From: a virus
Length of the DNA stretch: 23,092 nt
Virus record (IMG/VR): IMGVR_UViG_3300042561_000012
Span: 1-23,092 of that record
Direction: 5' to 3' (one strand)
Position 1 is the stretch's first letter, and every line of letters starts with the position of its first letter. Shown piece after piece: positions 17,278 through 23,092 of this stretch. The notes below the pieces were generated by a model. That model did not search any database. It was not told the origin of the DNA and worked only from the letters and a program-made list of their open reading frames with translations. The translations under genes and the position numbers were made by a program.

Positions 17278-17435
17278 AAAAGAAAACAGCATTCTGGGAT
17301 AAAAAGAATCCCAATAAAAAATCTACTCCATTGACTCCGGCACAGAAAGCAAAGGCTAAGGCTTCTGCTAAGAAGGCTGGAAGACCATATCCAAATTTAG
17401 TAGATAACGCAGCAGCAAAGAGAAAGGCTAAGTAA
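17274..17435 (+). CDS. Small Lys/Ala-rich protein, 53 aa, GTG start
   Basis: The start chosen is GTG 17274, which overlaps the previous stop as GTGA and has AAGGTGA about five bases before it. GTG 17271 is a close alternative, and the longer TTG start at 17253 lacks a site. The protein (KKKTAFWDKKNPNKKSTPLT, then an AKAKASAKKAGRPYP region) is basic and probably disordered. Small proteins of this pattern occur beside the previous type in other phages as I recall. Function is unknown; DNA or capsid binding is a guess. The stop overlaps the next start as TAATG. Confidence 0.7.
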   Translation: MKKKTAFWDKKNPNKKSTPLTPAQKAKAKASAKKAGRPYPNLVDNAAAKRKAK

Positions 17436-17704
17436 TGGCAACTGGTACCAACGGAAGCACACTCCATGCAGAACTTAATCGCCTCGCTAATGGTGGCACC
17501 TATCCTGCTATTCAGTCATATGTAGGTGCAGCTAAGGCTGCAAACACTTGGGCTGGAACTACAGGGTTAAGCGTTGTTGGTGCCTTAAATGTCAAGGCTG
17601 GTAACACTCGGCCTAATTACAAAGACCTTCGTGGTGTCTGCAATCAACTTGGTGGAACTACTGATAAGGCTGCTGCCGCAGCCCTGAGAGCGGTGAGTGA
17701 ATGA
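17435..17704 (+). CDS. Small hypothetical protein, 89 aa
   Basis: It starts at a TAATG overlap and ends in an ATGA overlap with the adaptor gene, so translation is tightly coupled on both sides. It is low in charge and rich in Ala/Gly/Asn, with a LHAELNRLANGGTYPAIQSY start, a central NTWAGTTGLSVVGALNVKAG and a helical Ala-rich end. The LNRLA..GT and LNxxAG patterns recur, suggesting a short internal repeat. I recall similar small proteins in marine phages before the head-tail adaptor. Function is not known. Confidence 0.65.
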   Translation: MATGTNGSTLHAELNRLANGGTYPAIQSYVGAAKAANTWAGTTGLSVVGALNVKAGNTRPNYKDLRGVCNQLGGTTDKAAAAALRAVSE

Positions 17705-18606
17705 CAACAACATTTAGTGGACTCATAGAACGAGTCCTTGGGCAGATCCAGAGTTATGGGGCCCAACAGGAAACCGCTACTTGGATCAACCAATCTGGTG
17801 GTATTGCTACTACTACAGCCACAGATTTCATAGTCAATGAGACTGCCCAAATGGGTCGTGGCATCATCGAGGTTGGATCTGAACTGATGTATGTGGATCG
17901 GACAGACAACCTAACCAAGCAGGTCTACCTTGCCCCTTGGGGTAGGGGTTTTAGAGGCACCACAGCCTCTACGGCGGCCAATCAGACCAAGGTGGTAATT
18001 GCACCTCAATACCCACGATTCATGGTCAAGCAGGCTATTAACGACACAATTCAGGCTGTCTACCCAGAACTTTTTGGGGTAGGCACACACACCTTTAGCT
18101 TTAACTCAGCCGTTACTGCCTACTCGCTTCCGGCTACTGCCGACTATGTCCTTAATGTTAAGTGGCAGACCATTGGCTCAACCAAGGAATGGCTCAATGT
18201 CCGTAGATATGACACAGACAAGACTGCCAACACAACAGTATTTGCCAATGGCAAGACCATCAACATCTTTGACATGATTGATCCGGGCAGAACTGTTCAG
18301 GTTATCTATGCCAAGGCTCCATCAGTTCTCTCTGCCGAGAATGACATCTATGAAACAGTAACTGGTCTGCCATCTTCTACTATCGATGTAATTGTTTATG
18401 GAGCTATTGCTCGACTTATCGTTGGTTCAGATGCTGCACGAATCCCAAGCCAGACAGTAGAAGCAGACATGATGGATCAATCCAAGCCAATCGGTGGCGG
18501 AACTTCCGTTGCACGATTCTACCTTGGTCTATACCAGCAACGACTACAGCAAGAAGCTGCTGGCCTTCGAGATCTTTATCCACCCCGACTCCACTATACG
18601 AGGTAA
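17701..18606 (+). CDS. Probable head-tail adaptor / connector protein, 301 aa
   Basis: It starts at ATGA. After an N-terminal helix, residues 50-105 form a beta-rich insert (IIEVGSELMYVD, then LAPWGRGFRGTTAST). Next is a helix-rich segment (PRFMVKQAINDTIQAVYPEL, about residues 116-135), a beta region, and a C-terminal helix set ending GLRDLYPPRLHYTR. A helical start around AINDTIQAVYP and this overall size are usual for adaptors that join portal to tail (T7 gp11-like or gp4-like in role). It is the last gene before the fibre. The call rests on pattern and position, and another minor structural role is possible. Confidence 0.5.
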   Translation: MTTTFSGLIERVLGQIQSYGAQQETATWINQSGGIATTTATDFIVNETAQMGRGIIEVGSELMYVDRTDNLTKQVYLAPWGRGFRGTTASTAANQTKVVIAPQYPRFMVKQAINDTIQAVYPELFGVGTHTFSFNSAVTAYSLPATADYVLNVKWQTIGSTKEWLNVRRYDTDKTANTTVFANGKTINIFDMIDPGRTVQVIYAKAPSVLSAENDIYETVTGLPSSTIDVIVYGAIARLIVGSDAARIPSQTVEADMMDQSKPIGGGTSVARFYLGLYQQRLQQEAAGLRDLYPPRLHYTR

Positions 18607-18609
18607 CCA

Positions 18610-20100
18610 ATGGCCCAGAAAAGATACTACGCCTCAACAGCAAAACAGGCATCGCTATCAACAGGTATCGATAGTACTGTTCAATCACTCACGCTTGACC
18701 TAGTAACAGGTTTCCCAAGCAACTACCCTTACACCTTGGTTATCGATCCAGATACCAACAAAGAAGAACTCATTAGTGTTACTTCATCCGGTGGTGGAAC
18801 TACTCTCAATGTAACTCGTGGTGCAGACTCCACAGCAAATGTGGCTCACTCCGCAGGAGCTACGGTTCGCCATGTTGTTTCTGGTCAGGACTTTAACGAG
18901 TTCTCAGCTCACATTGGATCTGCTGCTGTTCCAACAACAGCAGGTGTCCACGGAGTAACCGGTAATGTGGTCGGCGATACAGATGCACAGACTCTTTCAG
19001 CAAAGATTCTAGATGGTGCAGTAATTGCAAATGGTGGCATCCAGTTTGAGGGTGCAACTGCCGATGCTTATGAAACTACTCTTACAGTAGTTGATCCAAC
19101 AGCAGACCGAACAATTACTCTTCCTAATGCCACAGGCACAGTAACCCTTGATGGGGTTGCATCTACTCTTACATCTAAGACAATCACAAGCGGAACCTTG
19201 GGTTCTGATCTTGCTGCTGGAACCTACAAAATTACAGGTCTTGGAACTCCATCTGCTAATACAGATGCTGCTACCAAGGCTTATGTAGATACTCAAGTTT
19301 CAAACCTTGTCGATGCAGCACCGGGTGCTTTAGATACCCTTAATGAATTAGCTGCTGCTATCAATGATGATGCAAGTTTCTCAACCACAGTAACTAACTC
19401 GATTGCTACCAAGGTTTCTAAGTCCGGTGATTCTATGACCGGTGCTTTATCAATGGGCAATAGTAAGATTACAGATCTTGCAACCCCTACATCATCTACT
19501 GATGCAACTAACAAGTCATACATTGATACTTTGTTTGGATCAACATCTTCGGCTGCTACTTCCGCAACATCCGCAGCTACATCAGCTACTTCTGCTGCTA
19601 CATCAGCATCAAGTGCTTCGACTTCTGCATCCTCTGCTTTAACCTCTGCTACTTCAGCAGCGACAAGTGCTTCATCTGCTGCTACTTCGGCAAGTTCAGC
19701 AGCATCAACCTATTCATCTTTGATTGATGTTACTGGTGCTGGCCTTGTCCGTGATATGGGAACCATTGTAGATCCAGATACAACATCAACTACTTATATC
19801 AACATCTCTACTGTTGCTGCATCAGCAGCAACTTCAGCAACAAGTGCAGCAACCTCTGCTAGTTCAGCCTCAACTTCAGCGACATCAGCAGCGACATCTG
19901 CATCAAGTGCAAGCACTTCAGCATCTAGTGCAGCAACATCAGCATCTTCTGCGGCCACTTCAGCCACCTCGGCGGCTAATAGTGCAACTGCAGCAGCAAG
20001 CTATATCCCAGCGATCTCCGGTGGGGTTAGTGGTTACTTCTTAACAAACAATGGAACAGCCGCTTCTTGGGCATCCTTAGCAGATTGGGGAACGATCTAA
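18610..20100 (+). CDS. Tail fibre protein with Ala/Ser/Thr heptad shaft, 496 aa
   Basis: Residues 1-100 are a fibre N-terminus typical of actinophages (FPSNYPYTLVIDPDTNKEEL, then LNVTRGADSTANVAHSAGAT), probably for attachment to the tail. A beta-type region follows (TITLPNATGTVTLDG). Two copies of a linker motif, KITGLGTPSANTDAATKAYVD and KITDLATPTSSTDATNKSYID in slightly different form, lie near 207-227 and 285-305. Two blocks of Ala/Ser/Thr heptads (bases 19546-19707 and 19816-20001) resemble the lambda Stf-type shaft. The end, AISGGVSGYFLTNNGTAASW, is the cap seen in many fibres. The stop overlaps the next start as TAATG, so fibre and following gene are coupled. Receptor specificity cannot be read. 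Confidence 0.8.
   Translation: MAQKRYYASTAKQASLSTGIDSTVQSLTLDLVTGFPSNYPYTLVIDPDTNKEELISVTSSGGGTTLNVTRGADSTANVAHSAGATVRHVVSGQDFNEFSAHIGSAAVPTTAGVHGVTGNVVGDTDAQTLSAKILDGAVIANGGIQFEGATADAYETTLTVVDPTADRTITLPNATGTVTLDGVASTLTSKTITSGTLGSDLAAGTYKITGLGTPSANTDAATKAYVDTQVSNLVDAAPGALDTLNELAAAINDDASFSTTVTNSIATKVSKSGDSMTGALSMGNSKITDLATPTSSTDATNKSYIDTLFGSTSSAATSATSAATSATSAATSASSASTSASSALTSATSAATSASSAATSASSAASTYSSLIDVTGAGLVRDMGTIVDPDTTSTTYINISTVAASAATSATSAATSASSASTSATSAATSASSASTSASSAATSASSAATSATSAANSATAAASYIPAISGGVSGYFLTNNGTAASWASLADWGTI
19546..19707 (+). repeat. First Ala/Ser/Thr heptad block in fibre gene
   Basis: Seven consecutive seven-residue units of the type AATSATS or AATSASS (21 bases each), followed by a decayed eighth. 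Codons for Ser and Ala are shuffled between copies, so the repeat is kept at protein level. Confidence 0.85.
19816..20001 (+). repeat. Second Ala/Ser/Thr heptad block in fibre gene
   Basis: Eight units of the same AATSASS-type heptad, ending AANSATA. It is separated from the first block by a 36-residue non-repetitive insert containing GAGLVRDMGTIVDPDT. Confidence 0.85.
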
Positions 20101-20666
20101 TGCCATTCGCATTCCAACGCCGTAGAGGAACTACGGCACAACACGCATCCTTTACAGGACTACTGGGCGAATTGACAGTAGATACTGATAAGGACACAGT
20201 AGTAGTACATGATGGATCCACAGCAGGTGGATTCCCTCTAGCTCGTGCAGCCGGTGGAACTCTTGCCGATACAACTATCAGAGGCATCGAAGAAGATATT
20301 AACATTGTGGCATCAGCCGCAACTGGAACTATCAACTTTGAATTTGGTACAGCATCGATCTGGTATTACACATCCAATGCAACAGCCAACCACACACTTA
20401 ACTTTAGATACAGCAGCTCCGTGTCTCTTAACACGGCCTTGCCGGTAGGAGACACTCTTACCCTTGTATGGCTAAATACCAATGGTGGAACCGCTTATTA
20501 TCCAAACACTATTCAAATTGATGGAACATCGGTCACTCCAAAGTGGCAGGGTGGAACAGCAGTAGCTGCTGGTAACGCATCATCTATTGATGCCTATGTA
20601 TTTACAATCATCAAGACAGCATCTGCAACATTTACTGTATTAGCATCGCAAACCAAGTTTGCTTAA
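20100..20666 (+). CDS. Tail fibre/receptor-binding protein with Mtd-N-like domain, 188 aa
   Basis: The start is ATG 20100 at a TAATG overlap. The longer version from 20067 would run into the fibre's 3' end. Residues 5-50 (QRRRGTTAQHASFTGLLGEL, then DTDKDTVVVHDGSTAGG) match the RRGT...GE..vDTD...hDG pattern of the N-terminal domain of major tropism determinant-like fibre proteins. The rest is beta-rich (IWYYTSNATANHTLNFRY, TLTLVWLNTNGGTAYYP). Such proteins usually sit at fibre tips or act as fibre attachment pieces. Coupling to the fibre gene suggests equal copy number. Domain call is good, the exact role is not. Confidence 0.7.
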   Translation: MPFAFQRRRGTTAQHASFTGLLGELTVDTDKDTVVVHDGSTAGGFPLARAAGGTLADTTIRGIEEDINIVASAATGTINFEFGTASIWYYTSNATANHTLNFRYSSSVSLNTALPVGDTLTLVWLNTNGGTAYYPNTIQIDGTSVTPKWQGGTAVAAGNASSIDAYVFTIIKTASATFTVLASQTKFA

Positions 20667-20678
20667 TAGGGGGTAGTC

Positions 20679-21245
20679 ATGCCATTGCTTACAACGCAAT
20701 CTGCTAAAGGTTTTGGTTTTGGGGCTTTTGCAGCAGCAGGAGATACTTCTTATGAATCTATTGCATCAGTATTAACATCAAGCACAACTTCTGAGATTAA
20801 CTTCTCATCTATTGCTGGCACATATGCACATTTGCAAATAAGAATGTATAACATGGGTTCTGACCAAGCAAATGTATTTATGCAGGTTAATGGAGATACT
20901 GGAAACAATTACTACTGGCATGAAGTGTATGGTGATGGAAGTGCTGTAACAACTGGATGGTCTAGTGGTGCTGTTAATCATATTAAAACATCGTATCACC
21001 ATAACTCTGGAACTAATCACTCTGGACAGGGCGTTGTAACAATACTTGATTATGCAAACACTTCTAAGAAGAAGACTGTTAATGCTTTTAGCGGATCACA
21101 GGCTAATACCACTACAACTGGATATGTATTACATCGTTCTGGTCATTGGACAGGAACTGCTGCAATATCAAGCTTAAGGTGTTTTATGCAAGCAGGAACT
21201 TTTAAGGTAGGAACTCGTATCTCACTTTACGGAATCAAGGGGTAA
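20679..21245 (+). CDS. Tail-fibre-tip-like protein, first of three paralogues, 188 aa
   Basis: A GGGGG site precedes the ATG. The start QSAKGFGFGAFAAAGD is a fibre-type Gly/Phe leader, followed by a beta-rich domain. Key blocks are SYESIASVLTSSTTSEINFS, SIAGTYAHLQIRMYN, NGDTGNNYYWHEVYGDG and a last line FKVGTRISLYGIKG. The same blocks occur in the next two genes. I recall this domain in many marine and freshwater phage fibre regions. It most likely forms a jelly-roll-like receptor or sugar-binding tip, but this is inference. Unlike its two paralogues it carries the extra N-terminal leader. Confidence 0.65.
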   Translation: MPLLTTQSAKGFGFGAFAAAGDTSYESIASVLTSSTTSEINFSSIAGTYAHLQIRMYNMGSDQANVFMQVNGDTGNNYYWHEVYGDGSAVTTGWSSGAVNHIKTSYHHNSGTNHSGQGVVTILDYANTSKKKTVNAFSGSQANTTTTGYVLHRSGHWTGTAAISSLRCFMQAGTFKVGTRISLYGIKG

Positions 21246-21248
21246 AAA

Positions 21249-21761
21249 ATGCCAGCAACATATGACCACATTGCCAGTTACACAGTAACTGGATCTTCAA
21301 CAGCAAACATTACTCTTTCTTCAATTCCTGCTACATATACGGATCTTGAAATAATTACATCATTTAGATGTTCTACTGCACATAACAACGATAGTGCTTC
21401 CATTGTATTAAATAGCGATACAGGAAATAATTATTACTGGACTCAAATTAAAGGCCCTACTGCCGGAAGTCCATATAGTAATCAAAGTGGATCAACGGGT
21501 CGGGCAGCAGGATTAGCAGTAAATGATATGCCTTCAGCATCTGGAAGGTTTTCATCAGATACTATTTCCATCAATGATTATTCAAGCACCGTAGGATATA
21601 AACATGTTTTTTCTAAATTTGCCGGAGATGCTCCCGGAGCTTTTTCATTTATGTGGGCAAACACATCAGCTATAAACTCAATAAGATTTACCTGTGATAC
21701 CTCTGGTGATACCTTCCAAATTGGATCTACAATAAATATCTATGGAATAAAGGCGGCTTAA
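21249..21761 (+). CDS. Tail-fibre-tip-like protein, second paralogue, 170 aa
   Basis: It follows three bases after the previous stop with GGGG nearby. It shares the family blocks: YDHIASYTVTGSSTANITLS, SIPATYTDLEIITSFR, NSDTGNNYYWTQIKG, a SINDYSSTVGYKHVFSKFAG line and the last strand FQIGSTINIYGIKAA. The DNA also stays similar to the first copy around the NNYYW block. It lacks the Gly/Phe leader, so it starts directly in the beta domain. Codon use is more A+T-rich than in the capsid genes. It is a probable receptor-binding paralogue; function is inferred. Confidence 0.65.
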   Translation: MPATYDHIASYTVTGSSTANITLSSIPATYTDLEIITSFRCSTAHNNDSASIVLNSDTGNNYYWTQIKGPTAGSPYSNQSGSTGRAAGLAVNDMPSASGRFSSDTISINDYSSTVGYKHVFSKFAGDAPGAFSFMWANTSAINSIRFTCDTSGDTFQIGSTINIYGIKAA

Positions 21762-21762
21762 C

Positions 21763-22266
21763 ATGGCAAATACTTACAAGTTAATAAGCAAAAACATTTT
21801 AAGTGCAACCACAACTACAATTACATTGTCTTCAATTCCAACAACATATACACATCTAAAGCTTCTTATTAGTGATCGTGGATCTTCTAATACTTTAGAT
21901 GCATCTGAAATATGGTTTAATGGTGGAACTGCTGCTTCATATGTAAATGGATATTTTGATGCAAATGATGGCGGAACTCCTAGAAGTGGACAAGCTGGTT
22001 ACTATGCATTCATTACCACACCAAATAATTACGGCACAAATATATTTGGTTTCACCGAAATACTAATTCCAAACTATAATGGATCGCAGGATAAAAATAT
22101 GGCATCTTGGTTCAACCAAGAAAATACTGCAAGCAATCAATATAATGGTTTTACTAGAACCTATACAGCAGTCACATCAGCAATATCATCACTTTCATTA
22201 AACATTCGTAATGGTGATTTTGTTGTTGGAACATCAATGCATCTATACGGACTATCAAATACATAA
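21763..22266 (+). CDS. Tail-fibre-tip-like protein, third paralogue, 167 aa
   Basis: It is one base after the previous stop, so probably coupled. The family blocks are present but more diverged: YKLISKNILSATTTTITLSS, SIPTTYTHLKLLISDRG, a central NGYFDANDGGTPRSGQAGYY, and the last strand FVVGTSMHLYGLSNT. The NNYYW block is replaced by AASYVNGYF. ATA and AAA codons are frequent. Three tandem versions may give alternative or combined receptor binding. The stop is followed by the small Cys-rich gene after ten bases. Confidence 0.65.
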   Translation: MANTYKLISKNILSATTTTITLSSIPTTYTHLKLLISDRGSSNTLDASEIWFNGGTAASYVNGYFDANDGGTPRSGQAGYYAFITTPNNYGTNIFGFTEILIPNYNGSQDKNMASWFNQENTASNQYNGFTRTYTAVTSAISSLSLNIRNGDFVVGTSMHLYGLSNT

Positions 22267-22275
22267 GGAGAAAAA

Positions 22276-22533
22276 ATGCCAAACCCAACTCGTACAGTAA
22301 TTTGCTGTGGAGGCTGTGATCCAAAGTGTGGTAACTGTGGTGTAGCAGTACAAATTGAAATGACAGATGCTGAAGTTACAGCAGAAGCTGCATTTCGCAT
22401 AGAGCTTGATGCTCAGGTAAGTGCAGAAAGAGCTGCATTAGCAGCAAAGGAAGTTCTAAGAACATCTGCTAAAGCAAAGCTTGTAGCAGGAGAACCGTTA
22501 ACTGAAGAAGAAGCAGCACTAATAGTTCTTTAG
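22276..22533 (+). CDS. Small Cys-rich protein, 85 aa
   Basis: A strong AAGGAG site precedes the ATG. Residues 10-21 hold five cysteines in CCGGCDPKCGNC. The four at 11, 14, 18 and 21 make a C-x2-C-x3-C-x2-C set able to bind zinc or an Fe-S cluster. The remainder is an acidic/Ala-rich helical region (TDAEVTAEAAFRIELDAQV) ending LTEEEAALIVL. No family is recognised. Position at the end of the fibre module would fit a fibre-associated factor or chaperone, but nothing in the sequence shows that. Confidence 0.6.
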   Translation: MPNPTRTVICCGGCDPKCGNCGVAVQIEMTDAEVTAEAAFRIELDAQVSAERAALAAKEVLRTSAKAKLVAGEPLTEEEAALIVL

Positions 22534-22537
22534 TTTT

Positions 22538-22570
22538 GAAACAGGGGCAGTTTCGGGAGTGTCCTCGCCC
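22538..22570 (+). other. Possible hairpin/pseudoknot in the gap before the last gene
   Basis: GAAAC (22538-22542) pairs with GTTTC (22550-22554) around AGGGGCA. GGGC of that loop (22545-22548) can pair with GCCC (22567-22570), giving an H-type pseudoknot. The stems are short, so chance is a real possibility. The rest of the gap (to 22615) is A+T-rich with no clear promoter. Confidence 0.25.
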
Positions 22571-22615
22571 AATGTCATAAGTAAGAACTCTCATAATTTT
22601 CTATAAGGAGATGGC

Positions 22616-23092
22616 GTGGTATTAAAGCAATCTAAAGCACCGGACATTTCAGAGTCCGTCATCCTCGACCTCACAGGTCGAAGCTCTCAATACTATGATC
22701 CAAACACCTATGCCTTTGATGTGGCTATTGGTGGTCTGCCATTCCTTCTGAATGTGAACGACACAACTCCTTATCGTAGATCTACTGCTCGATGGAAGTA
22801 TGAGCGTGTTGACCAAGCTCGTGAACCGGGTGAGCAGACTCTTGACTCAGGTCTTTGGGTTCGATCTCAGACATCCTTTCACCTTGGCGAAGGTGTCCAG
22901 TTTCAGGAAGCACTAGAAGGTAACGCAGAACAATTACGCTTCCGTTACTTTACCGGACAGGGCATTGACCCATGGACTCCGGGCCAGATCTCTTTACTTA
23001 AAGATACAACCAAAGTTTATCCAGCAGCAACCAACTCATCCGGAAGAGTAATCTCACTACCTGCCACCATTAACGGAACAGATTATCTATTA
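22616..23092 (+). CDS. Probable tail protein, 3'-truncated, GTG start
   Basis: The frame runs from GTG 22616 to the window end with no stop (159 codons). TAAGGAG at 22604-22610 sets the start. The nearby ATG 22611 hits a stop after four codons. The start reads VLKQSKAPDISESVILDLTG, followed by a beta-rich region (YAFDVAIGGLPFLLNVND, WKYERVDQAREPGEQ, LDSGLWVRSQTSFHLGEG). The length is unknown. Position after the fibre module suggests a large tail or nozzle-type protein. I do not recognise the family with certainty. It begins a second transcription-coupled segment after an 82-base gap. Confidence 0.6.
   Translation, partial: MVLKQSKAPDISESVILDLTGRSSQYYDPNTYAFDVAIGGLPFLLNVNDTTPYRRSTARWKYERVDQAREPGEQTLDSGLWVRSQTSFHLGEGVQFQEALEGNAEQLRFRYFTGQGIDPWTPGQISLLKDTTKVYPAATNSSGRVISLPATINGTDYLL

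Noticed and set aside
20100-22266. Diversity-generating retroelement, suggested by the Mtd-N-like domain
   Set aside because: No reverse transcriptase gene and no near-identical template/variable repeat pair is visible in the window.
22590-22615. Promoter before the last gene (CATAAT-like -10)
   Set aside because: No convincing -35 at the right distance, and A+T-rich sequence makes such a match likely by chance.

Overview
The window looks like the late structural region of a tailed double-stranded DNA phage (or prophage, or metagenomic phage contig). Every gene I can support lies on the + strand, and most are separated by a few bases or overlap. G+C is moderate (mid-40s by eye, not counted). 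Some features suggest an actinobacterial, possibly freshwater, host: a LysM peptidoglycan-binding domain in a virion-type protein, small Lys/Ala-rich proteins, and a fibre N-terminus of a kind I associate with actinophages. No host gene is present, so the host remains an inference. I see no integrase, replication, lysis or tail-tape-measure gene. The lack of a tube or tape-measure gene before the fibres leans towards a short-tailed (podovirus-like) particle, but tail genes could lie downstream.

Layout. 1-1449 is the large terminase, cut at its 5' end by the window edge. 1458-3212 is the portal. 3233-4016 holds three small proteins. 4016-14077 is a 10-kb block of four genes joined by TAATG stop/start overlaps: a 1969-aa giant protein, two proteins with Asp-rich calcium-type motifs, and a protein with an N-terminal LysM domain. 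I read this block as a DNA-ejection / wall-crossing module. It sits between portal and capsid genes, which is unusual. 14078-14238 is the longest non-coding gap and contains several hairpins, one of them a tRNA T-arm/acceptor mimic. 14239-15657 carries the probable scaffold and the major capsid protein, and a 12-bp GCAA-tetraloop hairpin follows at 15671-15698.

15717-17704 is a run of small genes. Its most notable member is a proteasome/HslV-like N-terminal-threonine hydrolase (16303-17010). The 3' end of that gene appears to contain a second, separately translated basic protein (16882-17010), followed by two more Lys-rich small proteins. 17701-18606 is a probable head-tail adaptor. 18610-22533 is a host-recognition module: a fibre with two blocks of Ala/Ser/Thr heptads, a protein with an Mtd-N-like start, three tandem paralogous beta-rich proteins, and a small Cys-rich protein. 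A further probable tail gene starts at GTG 22616 and runs off the window.

How the genes would work together: terminase and portal package DNA into a shell built by scaffold and capsid proteins. The threonine hydrolase may process head proteins or the basic peptides beside it. The ejection block would be loaded into the head to breach the cell wall. The adaptor and fibres would complete the tail and select the host. The best candidates for something under-described are the hydrolase with its nested gene, the structured RNA flanks around the capsid cassette, and the giant/LysM/calcium-motif block.
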